A stretch of 64,000 nt of DNA from Nitrospiraceae bacterium (GCA_919902665.1 CAKKRK010000020.1:167201-231200); one strand, 5' to 3'; shown: positions 54,120 through 63,786, numbered from the stretch's first letter. Numbers and translations are program-made. Notes: generated by a model not told the origin, from the sequence alone.

Positions 54120-56372
54120 ATGTACGATCAGTCTGAAAGCGACCTCTTGCGGATGTTGGCCGATCGGGCAGGGATTGGTGCCGACTATTACGACATCGCT
54201 GGAACGCACCATGTGACGACGGATGAGACACGACGGGCCATTCTCGTTGCCATGCATCTGCGGGTTTCGAATCGCGAGGAACTCATTGCGGAGTTAGAGG
54301 CATGGGATAACCGGTGGTGGCTGAGAGGCTGTGAACCCATTCATGTGCTGCGGTTGGGACGAGAGGCGGGGGTCTGGTCGCTGTATGTGCCGTGCGAGAG
54401 TTCGGACGATTCCGCGCTTTCCGTCGAGTGGGCACTCTGCGCTGAGAACGGAGCCACGCACTGTCAGCGAGCGGAGGGGCCTGGTCTCAAAGTTGAAGAG
54501 ACCCGTACGATTCAGGGCCGCCGATTTGTTCGTATCGCGTTGGCATGTCCGCAAGACCTGCCGCTTGGCTATTACTCAGTCACCGCTCATGCAAAGGGAG
54601 GCGGTACGAATACGGAAGCCATGTTCCGTCTCATCGTCGCGCCGGATCGTTGTTACATTCCTGATGAGCTCCAGCAGGGTGTGCGGTGGTGGGGCGTTGC
54701 TTTGCAGCTCTACTCATTGCGGAGTCATCACAATTGGGGGGTCGGCGATTTTCGAGATCTGGGTGCCGTTATTGAATGGGCAGGAAAGCACCTGGGCGCT
54801 GCGGTGGTCGGGTTGAACCCGCTCCACGCGCTTAAGAATGCCAAGCCCTATCACATGAGTCCCTATTCACCTACCAGCCGCCTATTTTTGAACGACTTAT
54901 ACATCGATGTGACCCAGGTTCCAGAGTGCTGGACGGGCCCGGATGTGCAACGCCGGCTTGCCGATCCCTCAGTCCGCTCGAGGATCGACGCGGCTCGTCG
55001 ATGCGAGTTCGTGGATTATGACGCGGTGAGGTTGGTGAAACGCGAGGTGCTCGAACTGTGCTATCAGGTATTTGTGCGGGACAATTTCGAAGGGGTCGAA
55101 CCGGAGTTGAAGCCAATGACGGATCGGGGGAGACACTTCCAGCACTTCACGGAGCGGGAAGGTAAATCCCTGGCGTACTATGCAGTGTTTCAAGCTCTGG
55201 AGGAAGAACGGCAGTCTGCCCAACAGGCGTCAGCTATCTGGGAGGAGTGGCCGGAATCCTATCGAACTCCAACGTCGGAGGCCGTGGAGGAATTTCGGCG
55301 TCAGCGGATGTCGCGGGTGCGATTTTTCCAATATCTGCAATGGCTGGCCGCGGACCAGTTGCTTGCGGTGGTGAAGAAGACGCACGAGGCCGGTATGCCG
55401 ATCGGCTTGTACCATGACTTTGCCCTAGGAAGCGATCGCTATGGTGCCGATGGGTGGCTCAATCAAGAGGTCCTGGCGTTCCAGGCCGACTGTGGTGCGC
55501 CTCCTGATGCATTTGCCCCTGAGGGACAGAATTGGGGATTTTCTCCACTTGATCCATTACGTCTGCGCGCGAGTGGCTACCAGTATTTTATCCAATTGCT
55601 CCGTAATAACCTCCGCTATGGGGGAGCGATACGGATCGATCATGTCATGGCACTCTTTCGTCTGTTTTGGATTCCTCGTGGTCTTCCACCGGCGATGGGG
55701 ACCTACGTGCATTACCGGGATGACGAACTTCTGGCGATTTTGGCGTTGGAAAGTGTTCGGGCGAAGGCGCTGGTGATTGGTGAAGATCTGGGCACCGTTC
55801 CCGATTGGGTGCGCGACCGACTCGGACCAGCTGGCGTCTTATCCTACCGTGTCTTCTATTTTGAGCGAGAACACTGGGGAGGGTGGAAGCCCCCGACTCA
55901 GTATCCTGCTCAAGCACTCGCTGTTGTCACAACCCACGATCTTCCAACGTTGGTGGGGTATTGGGAAGGCGTGGATATCGACACCCGATCCACACTAGGC
56001 CTCTTTCCTTCAGAGGACGCGCGGAACGCGATGTGGGCGGAACGGCATCGAGAAAAGGCAGGGATTCTCACGGCCTTGAAGTCTCAAGGGCTCCTACCGG
56101 CTGGTGTATCGGAGGATCCTGCCCAGGTGCCGATCATGACGACTGAGTTGATGGAAGGTATTCATCAGTATCTGGCCCGCACCCCTGCGTGGATGGTCTT
56201 GACCAATATCGATGATGTCATCGGCACCCGTGTCCAGGCCAATCTTCCGGGGACGGTAGACCAGCACCCGAATTGGTGTCGGAAGTTGAGTCTGCCGGTG
56301 GAGGAGTTGGCCCAAGATTCCCGATTTGAACGACTTGCGGCTCTGTTGCGTTTGACCCGCCCTCTTGTGTAA
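54120..56372 (+). CDS. malQ: 4-alpha-glucanotransferase (MalQ)
   Basis: 750 residues from the ATG at 54120; a TTG at 54090 is an alternative start. The N-terminal 190 residues form the beta-type extension of the longer MalQ class. The GH77 barrel then has GVALQLYSLRSHHNWGVGDF, YHDFALGSDRYGAD, IRIDHVMALFRLFWIP, VIGEDLGTVPDWV and TTHDLPTLVGYW, which hold the catalytic Asp, Glu and Asp. It moves glucan segments between alpha-1,4 chains and serves glycogen or maltodextrin turnover. No other glycogen gene is in the window. Confidence 0.9.
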   Translation: MYDQSESDLLRMLADRAGIGADYYDIAGTHHVTTDETRRAILVAMHLRVSNREELIAELEAWDNRWWLRGCEPIHVLRLGREAGVWSLYVPCESSDDSALSVEWALCAENGATHCQRAEGPGLKVEETRTIQGRRFVRIALACPQDLPLGYYSVTAHAKGGGTNTEAMFRLIVAPDRCYIPDELQQGVRWWGVALQLYSLRSHHNWGVGDFRDLGAVIEWAGKHLGAAVVGLNPLHALKNAKPYHMSPYSPTSRLFLNDLYIDVTQVPECWTGPDVQRRLADPSVRSRIDAARRCEFVDYDAVRLVKREVLELCYQVFVRDNFEGVEPELKPMTDRGRHFQHFTEREGKSLAYYAVFQALEEERQSAQQASAIWEEWPESYRTPTSEAVEEFRRQRMSRVRFFQYLQWLAADQLLAVVKKTHEAGMPIGLYHDFALGSDRYGADGWLNQEVLAFQADCGAPPDAFAPEGQNWGFSPLDPLRLRASGYQYFIQLLRNNLRYGGAIRIDHVMALFRLFWIPRGLPPAMGTYVHYRDDELLAILALESVRAKALVIGEDLGTVPDWVRDRLGPAGVLSYRVFYFEREHWGGWKPPTQYPAQALAVVTTHDLPTLVGYWEGVDIDTRSTLGLFPSEDARNAMWAERHREKAGILTALKSQGLLPAGVSEDPAQVPIMTTELMEGIHQYLARTPAWMVLTNIDDVIGTRVQANLPGTVDQHPNWCRKLSLPVEELAQDSRFERLAALLRLTRPLV

Positions 56373-56442
56373 GTACTTCCGTGAAGGAATCCGTACGTTC
56401 TCGATTCAGAGGCTGTGATCCTCGGCCAGGCGGAGCGAATCG

Positions 56443-57615
56443 ATGATTGCCATGCCGCATCGTGACCGCCTGGTACTAGCCATCGCGGTTGCCTGCTTTC
56501 TTATCATCTTGGTCATTGAAGAATTCGCCCCGGCCAACGTCGTCGGTGCATATGGGTATGTGTTGCCGATCTTGTTGGTGACCACCCTTCGAAATCGAAT
56601 GATCATGTTGGTAACGGTGTTGGCCTGTGTCATGGCGACCTATTCAGGTCTGCTCCAACCGACGAAGCCAGGCCGGTTTCAAGCCGCGGTCATCAATCGG
56701 AGTGTCGTCGTGGGCGTTCTACTGTCGGTAGCGTACCTGGGTGTGAGCTGGGAAGAGCGGAAGGCACGAGAAGAGGCGGCGAGGGCGGCGCTGGCCCGAG
56801 AAACCGAGAATTTGCTCAAAGCCAACACGCAACTGGTCCAGGCGAAAGATCAGCTGAACCGGTCGGAACGGTTGGCGGCGGTGGGACAGCTGGTGGCCTC
56901 CGTGGCGCACGAGGTGGGCACGCCGCTGCACTCGATCGCGTGGCATGTCCAGGCTCTGGCCGAGGAGCCTGGTGTGACGCCGGAGATGAGGAAGCGGGTG
57001 ACCATCATCGATGATCAGCTCACGCGGGTCGTTCGAATCATTCAAGATCTATTGTCTTCTACCAGGCCGCGCCAGCCTGAGCCGCAATGGCTTCCTGTGG
57101 AGGAAGTAATTGGCCCCTCAGCGGTCTTGATGGAGCCGGCCTTCCATGAGAAGGGGATTGCTCTGGTGGTCGACATTCCCCAAGACCTTCCGCTGCTGTG
57201 GGCGGACAAGGAGAAAATCCATCAAGTATTGGTGAATGTCTTGGCCAATGCGCTTGCCGCAACCTCCGCCCAGGGAAAAGTCACTGTCATGGCAGGAAGT
57301 CGCGAGGCATCGTCAGCCGAACTGGAGCGAGGTCGACTGGTTGCAGAGGGCATGTCGCCGGTAGTGATTTCAATCGAGGTGCAGGACACCGGATGCGGTA
57401 TGCCAGAGGAAGATGCACAAAAAGCCTTTGAACCGTTTTTTACGACAAAGGCAGTTGGCAGGGGGACCGGCTTGGGACTATTCTTGAGCCGTGAATCGGT
57501 GGTGGCTCATGGTGGGAGCCTGGTGTTGGCCAGTGAGATTGGGCGTGGCACGACCGTGACGATGACGTTGCCAGCGATACAGAGAGAACGCATTCAGAGG
57601 AGAGAGGAGGCGTAA
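56443..57615 (+). CDS. Membrane sensor histidine kinase, NtrB-like
   Basis: 390 residues with GGAG before the ATG. Three or four N-terminal membrane helices (about 10-100) are followed by a coiled coil, a phosphoacceptor His156 in [15 protein letters not shown], and an ATPase domain with N-box [14 protein letters not shown]1 [10 protein letters not shown] and G2 [11 protein letters not shown]. No extracytoplasmic sensing domain is visible, so the membrane part itself may sense. The stop overlaps the start of the regulator by one base, so the two form one unit. Confidence 0.9.
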   Translation: MIAMPHRDRLVLAIAVACFLIILVIEEFAPANVVGAYGYVLPILLVTTLRNRMIMLVTVLACVMATYSGLLQPTKPGRFQAAVINRSVVVGVLLSVAYLGVSWEERKAREEAARAALARETENLLKANTQLVQAKDQLNRSERLAAVGQLVASVAHEVGTPLHSIAWHVQALAEEPGVTPEMRKRVTIIDDQLTRVVRIIQDLLSSTRPRQPEPQWLPVEEVIGPSAVLMEPAFHEKGIALVVDIPQDLPLLWADKEKIHQVLVNVLANALAATSAQGKVTVMAGSREASSAELERGRLVAEGMSPVVISIEVQDTGCGMPEEDAQKAFEPFFTTKAVGRGTGLGLFLSRESVVAHGGSLVLASEIGRGTTVTMTLPAIQRERIQRREEA

Positions 57616-59027
57616 TGCAACCAGCGACGATTTTGGTGGCCGACGACGATGCGGTTGCACGTGAATTATTGGCGGAAGCCCTCAGAAAGGAAGGGTATCA
57701 CGTCGAGGCGTTTGCCGGTGGAGAAGCGGTCATTGCGCGTGGACGCCAGGGACGGGTCGATTTGGTGCTGACGGACATCCGCATGGGTGCGGTGGATGGG
57801 CTCACGGTCTTGCGGGAGTTCAAACGAGTGAGTCCGAACACGGCCGTGGTGGTGCTGACTGCATTCGGCTCTCTGGAGGGCGCGATCGAAGCGATCAAGC
57901 AAGGGGCGTACGATTATTTGGCGAAGCCGTTCAAGAAAGAGGACATCAAACTGGTGGTCAAACGGGGGTTGGATCACTGTCGATTGCTCCAAGAGAATGC
58001 GCGGTTCCGAGAGGAGTTGAAGAGCAAGGACGCGTGGTCTCCGTTAGTCGGGAGCAGCACGGCCATGTTGGAGGTGTACAAGTTGGTCGCGCGCGTGGCG
58101 GAGAGCAAAAGCACGGTCCTGCTCCAGGGGGAAAGTGGAACCGGCAAAGAGCTCATTGCTCGGGCTATTCATACGAACGGCCCCCGCCGGGATAAGCCAT
58201 TCATCCCAGTCAATTGCGGTGCGTTGCCCGATACCTTGCTGGAGTCGGAAATGTTCGGACATGAAAAAGGGTCCTTCACGGGTGCAATCGGGACCAAGAT
58301 CGGGCTCTTTGAATCAGCCACTGGCGGGACGCTATTTCTCGACGAGATCGGTGAGCTCGGACAGGCGTTACAAGTGAAGTTGTTACGGGTCATGCAGGAT
58401 CAGGAGGTCCGCCGAGTCGGGAGCACCACATCCACCAGAGTCGATGTCCGGATCATCGCGGCAACGAATCGAGATCTTGAGCAGCTGGTGAAGGAGGGAA
58501 AGTTTCGGGACGACCTTTTCTACCGATTGAAAGTCGTTCCGATCACGTTGCCGTCATTGGTCGACCGGCGGGAAGACATCCCGATGCTGGTGCATCACTT
58601 CTTACAAAAGTGCGCGGCAGGGACGCAGCACGCGGTGCGAGGAGTCCTGCCGGAAACGATGGCGCTCTTGACTCAATATCGATGGCCAGGCAACGTTCGA
58701 GAACTTGAAAATGCGATTGAACGCGCCGTATCGTTAAGCCACGGGCCTCTCCTGACGCCTGAAGACTTACCTGAGGTGATTCGCCAGCATGCAACCAATG
58801 ACGCTGATGCACGACTTTCACAAGTCGATCAGCTTGATGAGGCATCTCTGACCCTAGAAGAAGTGGAAAAGCGGCATTTGATTCGTGTGCTCAAGGAAAC
58901 AAAGGGAAATAAGGTGAAAGCGGCAAAGATCCTTGGCATCGATAGGCGAACGCTCTACCGTATGGCAGAGCGTTTCGGCCTGGATCTTGGAGAAGAGACT
59001 GAAGGCGCGGAAAAAGAGCCTGTCTAA
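57615..59027 (+). CDS. Sigma-54-dependent response regulator, NtrC family
   Basis: 470 residues. A receiver domain with the phosphoacceptor Asp54 (LVLTDIRMG) is followed by an AAA+ domain with Walker A GESGTGKE, the sigma-54 contact loop GSFTGA and Walker B GGTLFLDEIGEL. A C-terminal Fis-type helix-turn-helix (KVKAAKILGIDRRTLYRMAE) ends it. It switches on RpoN promoters when phosphorylated by the kinase upstream. The sigma-54-like site at 463-478 is one possible target, which is speculation. The 3' end overlaps the convergent lipoprotein gene by four bases. Confidence 0.93.
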   Translation: MQPATILVADDDAVARELLAEALRKEGYHVEAFAGGEAVIARGRQGRVDLVLTDIRMGAVDGLTVLREFKRVSPNTAVVVLTAFGSLEGAIEAIKQGAYDYLAKPFKKEDIKLVVKRGLDHCRLLQENARFREELKSKDAWSPLVGSSTAMLEVYKLVARVAESKSTVLLQGESGTGKELIARAIHTNGPRRDKPFIPVNCGALPDTLLESEMFGHEKGSFTGAIGTKIGLFESATGGTLFLDEIGELGQALQVKLLRVMQDQEVRRVGSTTSTRVDVRIIAATNRDLEQLVKEGKFRDDLFYRLKVVPITLPSLVDRREDIPMLVHHFLQKCAAGTQHAVRGVLPETMALLTQYRWPGNVRELENAIERAVSLSHGPLLTPEDLPEVIRQHATNDADARLSQVDQLDEASLTLEEVEKRHLIRVLKETKGNKVKAAKILGIDRRTLYRMAERFGLDLGEETEGAEKEPV

Positions 59028-59515
59028 GGCTTCGATCCGTAAAAGGTCTCGGTCGTGTACGTGGTCTGTACGATCTTCAACTCGTTCTTAATCAAACGGA
59101 CCTTATTTTCAGCACTTTGAGGACCTTGAGGTTGGGTGGGAACCCATCCATCGAACATCGTTTGCTTGCCTTCCGACGAGACTTGTAGCCGGAGACGAGA
59201 GCTCTGGTCAGTTTCCGCCGTCACAGCCGCTTGGGCACGGCTCCTGACCACACCGAACCGTCCTCTCACGAGCCAATCCCAGATACTGGGCTGCTCGTCC
59301 CTGTAGCCTGTCTGAAGCTGCGTTCCATCCTTCCAATCCACATCATAGTTGTCGTCTGCCAAAACTTTTGTCACAGCCGCTTTCACTCGGTCTGCCGATG
59401 CCGGCAATGTGACTTCAACGACTTCTGATGGTAAGGGGGGTTGTGGAGGAACGCTGGAACAACCAAAGGCGAAAACGGTAAGAGCGACGATGGCGAGACA
59501 GTCCTTTCGGATCAT
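59024..59515 (-). CDS. Small lipoprotein, function unknown
   Basis: 163 residues with a lipoprotein signal ending in FAFGCSS (Cys19). The mature domain (ADRVKAAVTKVLADDNYDVDWKDG, then SRLRLQVSSEGKQTMFDGW) looks like a small alpha/beta lipoprotein fold of unknown type. The ATG overlaps the stop of the upstream Lrp-domain gene by four bases, so the two are translated together. No family is recognised. Confidence 0.68.
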   Translation of the reverse strand: MIRKDCLAIVALTVFAFGCSSVPPQPPLPSEVVEVTLPASADRVKAAVTKVLADDNYDVDWKDGTQLQTGYRDEQPSIWDWLVRGRFGVVRSRAQAAVTAETDQSSRLRLQVSSEGKQTMFDGWVPTQPQGPQSAENKVRLIKNELKIVQTTYTTETFYGSKP

Positions 59516-59766
59516 TTTGTTCTGGCCTCCTTCAGCCGGTATACGAGGTGAGTATCGGTCTGTGTCACTCCTTCGATACGATGTATGCGACTCAAGACCA
59601 GTTGGGTCAACGCATCTTGGTCCACTATGTCAGCTATTGCGATGATATCCGGCTTGCCCCAACAGGGATCAATCGTTTTTATCTCTTTAATTTCACCCAG
59701 CGCTTTAACGACAGCAGCTGTCTGTCCAGGGAGAACATTGATGAGCACGTACGCCCGATCAGACAT
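59512..59766 (-). CDS. Stand-alone Lrp/AsnC ligand-binding (RAM) domain protein
   Basis: 84 residues from the ATG at 59766, which has GGGAG seven bases upstream; a longer frame to 59946 is open but without a site or known motif. The sequence (RAYVLINVLPGQTAAVVKALGEI, DIIAIADIVDQDALTQLVLSRIHRIEGVTQTDTH) is a RAM domain without the DNA-binding helix-turn-helix. Such proteins form ring oligomers and may bind amino acids or modulate Lrp-type regulators. Its link to the lipoprotein partner is unknown. Confidence 0.8.
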   Translation of the reverse strand: MSDRAYVLINVLPGQTAAVVKALGEIKEIKTIDPCWGKPDIIAIADIVDQDALTQLVLSRIHRIEGVTQTDTHLVYRLKEARTK

Positions 59767-59932
59767 CCCTTGATCTCCCGGAGCTGGACCATGAATGGTA
59801 TACGGAATGTCCCCGGAAGTGGGTTGCCTTATAGCAAAGTCATTGTGCCCTGTCAACCCTGGCTTGACTTTCATGGCCTTGGATAATGATGAGATGGAAG
59901 GAATCCTTTTTAAGTTTGATTTCGTCATGGTC

Positions 59933-61348
59933 TCACTTTGGCGCAACCAGCACTTCGACCCGGCAGTGCTCGCTCACGCTTGTTAGGGTGGTTTCCAGCC
60001 GTTTCGGACTCCCGATGCGGCCTTCCGGATCGTACATGAAGCAAAATACGGTTGTGCATCGCCCTTGCGCTCGATAATAGGCGGAGTCCGCTGCGACCTG
60101 ATCGGCAAGTTCCTTCGTGGTCACTCCTGGTCCGGTCTTCTTCGCCACGATTGCGATCTGATCTCGATTGACCAGGAGCGTCGTTCTTGGTGCGCCTCCT
60201 GTGTAGGGTGGCGTCCATTCATCGGTCGCGACTTCGTCGAACTCCACTTTCAATAATGCGCACAAGAGGTCCTGGAGGTCATGATCGTCGTCAACCTCAA
60301 GTGTCGGACGATAGTCCTTCCGAAGTCTGAGCTGGCGGGCTACGGAGTGGAAGCGCAGGCAGACCTTTCTGATGAGATTGAGTGGATCTTGGTCGGGTAT
60401 GGACTCAATCACCCGCGCGATACTCAAGCCGATTGCCTGTTTGCCTGATGGTGGGTCTTGCGGAGCCTGACCCATACTCGGAGACATCTGAGGGGAGGGC
60501 ATCGGCGGATTGTTTGGCACAGGGGTTGGGGGATGGATGGGAGGTTGCGTCGGTATTGGAATAGGGATCGGCGCTGCCATGGTTAATGAAGGTGCTTGTG
60601 TGATTTCCACTGGTCTCTCAATTGTTGATGGCCTTGGCGGAGCTGCGGGCACGGGAGGAGCAGAAGTGATTGAGGCGGCGATGGAGGCAGGAGGTGGTTG
60701 AGGTGTGATTGGTGTGGGAGTCAGCGTCGGTGTTGGAGATGGCGTAGGAGTCGGAGTCACGGTCGGTGCTGGAATCGGGGTCGGTGCCGGCGCGATGAGC
60801 AGCGGCTCAGGTATGGGCGGTTGTGATTGAGGTGTGGGGAGCAGAGGAGCAATCGACGGTTCCACATTTGTTGTCATGGCGACGGCGACAGTCATCGGCG
60901 AGGGTGTCTGTTCCATTACGGTGGTCGGGGGTGTAGACGGGACCAGCACCATACGAGCTGCATTGCTGAGAATTGCCTCGGGCGATGGCTCAGGTTTTGG
61001 TGGAGGCTTGAGCCCCTGAAGTTCCAGCTTCCGGTCCTCCAGGGTGAGTATGAGGCTCTTAATGACAGTCAGGCTCTGGGCCACCTCGGCCTTGTCCGCC
61101 GTACGAAGTTTGAAGTTGCGATAGGTTTGAAACTCCTGAGATCGCTCGCCGAACGCGTGACGCAGGCACTCGCGAAACTGCAGCTCGGCTTTGCTTTGCG
61201 CAGCATCACGATACGGAAAGCCTTCCTGACTAAGGTCATTGATCGCTGCCAGCACTTCCTGAAGCTTGGCGATTCCGAGTGTGGCCTCTTCGATCAAAGC
61301 GGTTTTTGATCGGGGCCGCTGATGTTCTGCTGCGCGTGCTCGTGCCAT
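59933..61348 (-). CDS. Proline-rich protein with degenerate DpnII/MboI-like nuclease domain
   Basis: 471 residues from the ATG at 61348 (MARARAAEHQ); an upstream open frame adds 48 non-conserved residues. An N-terminal helical domain (about 1-125) is followed by a 190-residue linker rich in Pro, Thr, Ser and Ala (runs of PTP). The C-terminal domain (about 316-471) has the layout of the DpnII/MboI-type restriction nuclease fold, with DLQDLLCALL, a YRAQGRCTTVFCFMYDPEGRI region and VLVAPK at the end. The canonical Asp and Glu of the active site seem to be Thr400 and Val411, while Lys413 stays. So it is probably a binding or regulatory remnant. The domain call rests on remembered family motifs. 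Confidence 0.6.
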   Translation of the reverse strand: MARARAAEHQRPRSKTALIEEATLGIAKLQEVLAAINDLSQEGFPYRDAAQSKAELQFRECLRHAFGERSQEFQTYRNFKLRTADKAEVAQSLTVIKSLILTLEDRKLELQGLKPPPKPEPSPEAILSNAARMVLVPSTPPTTVMEQTPSPMTVAVAMTTNVEPSIAPLLPTPQSQPPIPEPLLIAPAPTPIPAPTVTPTPTPSPTPTLTPTPITPQPPPASIAASITSAPPVPAAPPRPSTIERPVEITQAPSLTMAAPIPIPIPTQPPIHPPTPVPNNPPMPSPQMSPSMGQAPQDPPSGKQAIGLSIARVIESIPDQDPLNLIRKVCLRFHSVARQLRLRKDYRPTLEVDDDHDLQDLLCALLKVEFDEVATDEWTPPYTGGAPRTTLLVNRDQIAIVAKKTGPGVTTKELADQVAADSAYYRAQGRCTTVFCFMYDPEGRIGSPKRLETTLTSVSEHCRVEVLVAPK

Positions 61349-61480
61349 GGTTGTGTGAAAAAAGTCTAACTGAGGGGGATGAACCTGACAAGAAAACAGC
61401 AAATTTTGACGGGGATGTGTCGTGACGTCCAGGGATGCGGGCCGCGGCCAGGGAAGATCTAACTGAACCATTCTGAATGG

Positions 61481-61506
61481 CCCGGCCGCCAAGAGTGGCG
61501 GCCGGG
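61481..61506. repeat. Perfect 11-bp GC-rich hairpin
   Basis: CCCGGCCGCCA and TGGCGGCCGGG flank an AGAG loop between the proline-rich protein and the Cys-rich protein. It lies 40 bases past the stop of the latter, which reads leftwards, so it may end that transcript. A T-run is missing on that strand, so a classic terminator is unsure. Confidence 0.5.
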
Positions 61507-61546
61507 TGTGTACTTTCTGTATCGAGTTATTCTGTGATTCGACGTG

Positions 61547-62089
61547 CTACGCTGCCCCTTTTGATGCCATCTGTTCACAAGATCCGGCGCAGCGACGGCA
61601 CAGCTCGGCGCATTGCTTTACCATCTGATCGTCTCCTCCTACCTGTTCGCAGCTCTTCGCGCAGAGCCGGCAGATCTCGGAACAGAGGCTGCACGTGCGG
61701 TCGTGCAGCAAAGACTCTCGCGCCATGAAATCGGCGGTCGTCGTGCAGAGCTGTGCACAGTCCATTAATAACCGGATATGGTCAGGGGCTGCATGCCGAC
61801 CTCCAAGTTTTAAACAATGATCGATCATTTGGATGCAGGTCACATGGCAGTCTTGGCAGAGCTGAATACAGCGTCTCATCTCCTCGCTCATGTGATGTCC
61901 ATCCATGGTGGTCGTCTCTCCTGACTTTTGGAGAAGTGAAGAGTTCGGGAGCTCCTGAGGCTCTCGTATCTGACCATGGCCCTCATGGTGTGCGGCAGCA
62001 TCCACCTCTCGCGACATCATCAACGACGCACCAGTAGCCAGTAGCGACGCACCGGTGGTCACAAATGTTCTTCTGCTGATATCTGACAT
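61547..62089 (-). CDS. Tat-exported Cys-rich four-helix copper-storage-type protein (Csp1-like)
   Basis: 180 residues. A twin-arginine signal (SRRTFVTTG, then a hydrophobic stretch) leads to a His-rich segment (AAHHEGHG) and a four-helix domain. That domain has about 14 Cys in repeated CxxC and CxxxC spacing on helix faces (RRCIQLCQDCHVTCIQ, RTCSLCSEICRLCAKSCEQ). This is the pattern of Csp proteins (DUF326-like), which store many Cu(I) ions. The Tat signal means export in folded form. It starts a minus-strand group of small envelope proteins, and a copper role for the group is possible. Confidence 0.85.
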   Translation of the reverse strand: MSDISRRTFVTTGASLLATGASLMMSREVDAAAHHEGHGQIREPQELPNSSLLQKSGETTTMDGHHMSEEMRRCIQLCQDCHVTCIQMIDHCLKLGGRHAAPDHIRLLMDCAQLCTTTADFMARESLLHDRTCSLCSEICRLCAKSCEQVGGDDQMVKQCAELCRRCAGSCEQMASKGAA

Positions 62090-62194
62090 ACGTCCCCCTT
62101 TTGTGCTCTCTGGTCCACGTTGATCGCGTGGACCTTGAAGAAAGCGTAATGAATTGCCTAGGGCCTAGAGTCGAACGCAAAACGGAAGAGGGTA

Positions 62195-62527
62195 TCAAAT
62201 CCTCAGGACAGTTGTGTGGATCGAAAGATGGATGGGTGTATTGGCGCAACGTGGTGGGTTAGTGATTCGAACAAGTGGAAGGAACGTATCGGGAAGAAGA
62301 TGAACGGGCAACGCGCATTCCAGGTGGTATGTATTGGCGGTGGCGTGAGGTACAAACTGTGATTGCGGGCCTATGTCGAGAAACGCATCGCATGTTCCGC
62401 GTGCGGGCTCCTCCGTCCCTGAGGAGCAGTCCATCGCACCTGTTTGTGGCAACGGCAGGACACAGGCATAGGCATTGAAGGTGAGGACGACGAGCAGGAC
62501 TGCCAGAAAGACAGAAATCCGTGCCAT
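62195..62527 (-). CDS. Small exported Cys-containing protein, function unknown
   Basis: 110 residues from the ATG at 62527; a TTG at 62563 is an alternative start. A signal peptide (MARISVFLAVLLVVLTFNAYA) ends before the first Cys. The mature protein has Cys at YACVLP, MDCSSG, GTCDAF, LECALP and RCANT, which suggests disulfides or metal binding. No family is recognised. It lies 105 bases upstream of the Csp-like gene on the same strand, so a link to metal handling is a fair guess. Confidence 0.5.
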   Translation of the reverse strand: MARISVFLAVLLVVLTFNAYACVLPLPQTGAMDCSSGTEEPARGTCDAFLDIGPQSQFVPHATANTYHLECALPVHLLPDTFLPLVRITNPPRCANTPIHLSIHTTVLRI

Positions 62528-62744
62528 TCTTAGGGTGCTACGCCTTGCTTGGGGTGCTGTCAATGCAGGTTTCTAATAGGTTTGGCTATGGGGAAGTTCC
62601 CAGACAAACACCAGTTGGTCAGCGAAAGGTTCCACAGGATAGGGACGCCGTTGAGCATTCCAGAGGAAATAGGAAACAGGGTATTGAACCGAGAAGGGAC
62701 GCGAGAGGTGAATGGAGAAGGGTATGCGAGGCCATGATCTTCCA

Positions 62745-63089
62745 CTACTTGCCACCAGCTAGCCCGGGCTTGTCCCTGATTCCTGCCACGATGAGTTTTT
62801 GAAAGTATGCAGATTCAGCGGTTGTGGGTAATTGAGGTTCTGTAGAAGTTAGTGCGGAAGCTGGCGTTTCGGTACCCAGGGTGCGAACTGAGTCTGTATG
62901 TTTACCGATGGTCAAGGAAAGGAGGAGCCCACCGAGCATTCCCCATGTGAGGACTCCGAATACGATAAGAATACACATGGCCGGAATTGCAGCGATGGCC
63001 CACTTCACCATGAAAATAACCATCGAGAAGAACGGCATACGGATGTCTGTCACTACGACGGCTTGCTTGTTCGTGTCGTCTACCATCAT
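62745..63089 (-). CDS. Small membrane protein
   Basis: 114 residues from the ATG at 63089, with GGAGGTG upstream. Two hydrophobic helices (about 20-40 and 44-66, FSMVIFMVKWAIAAIPAMCILIVFGVLTWGMLGGLLLSL) are followed by a polar Thr/Ser-rich tail. No family is recognised. It lies between the small exported protein and the MarR gene on the same strand. Confidence 0.65.
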   Translation of the reverse strand: MMVDDTNKQAVVVTDIRMPFFSMVIFMVKWAIAAIPAMCILIVFGVLTWGMLGGLLLSLTIGKHTDSVRTLGTETPASALTSTEPQLPTTAESAYFQKLIVAGIRDKPGLAGGK

Positions 63090-63313
63090 TGCACCTCCAT
63101 TGTGTCGCCAAGCTAGGCTGACCATGGGGAGGTGTCAAGACTATGGCGAGCGCAATGAGGCGTGTGGCTTCGCTCCAGCTTCGAATTTCGGAAGAAGGCA
63201 CGCCTATTCGCTTTGCGTTATCTGGACAAAGGGGGAGAGGCTTGCGCGAAGTTCGACGGGGCGAGGGTTTAGCGGACCCGGTTGTGCTATTTGACGGAAA
63301 TGTTGAAACACAC

Positions 63314-63694
63314 TTACGCCGCCTTACGGCTGTCGGCCAGGGCGAAGAGTTTGTCAGTGACTTCGATGTTTTCTTTGATTTTCTGAGCGAGTGCTGTGCC
63401 TTTTTCACTGAGCTGTAGCTTGACGATTTTCCTATTCGCATTGACCTGTGGTTTGCGTATCCATCCATTTCTCTGGAACGTTTGAACGGTCTTGACCGCT
63501 GAGAGGTTCTGAATACAGAGCGCCGAAGCGATTTCAATCACCAGGCACTGAGGATGCCGGTCAAGATAGAGCAACATTCCTGCCTGGATAGGAGAGACGC
63601 CAAGAGGTTGCAAGCGGTGACCGAAAAAGCCCTGAAGACGGAGAACTGTTTCTAGTGTCGAAGGTCTGCTTGTCTTGCCTTGAAACGGAGCCAT
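63314..63694 (-). CDS. MarR-family transcriptional regulator
   Basis: 126 residues with a winged helix-turn-helix core: LGVSPIQAGMLLYLDRHPQ, IEIASALCIQNLSAVKTVQTFQRNGWIRK as the recognition region, and the beta wing with NANRKIVKLQLSEKG. Such dimeric repressors often respond to phenolics, metals or oxidants through Cys; one Cys is seen (SALCIQN). The four downstream small envelope genes, including the Csp-like one, are on the same strand and may be its targets. No operator palindrome was identified. Confidence 0.85.
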   Translation of the reverse strand: MAPFQGKTSRPSTLETVLRLQGFFGHRLQPLGVSPIQAGMLLYLDRHPQCLVIEIASALCIQNLSAVKTVQTFQRNGWIRKPQVNANRKIVKLQLSEKGTALAQKIKENIEVTDKLFALADSRKAA

Positions 63695-63786
63695 AGGGAG
63701 AAGTATAGCTTAAGATGGTAGAAGCGAAAGGAATAAACACGAACATCGTAAAGTCTGTAGGCATTTTCTGGCCGTATAACACGCCA

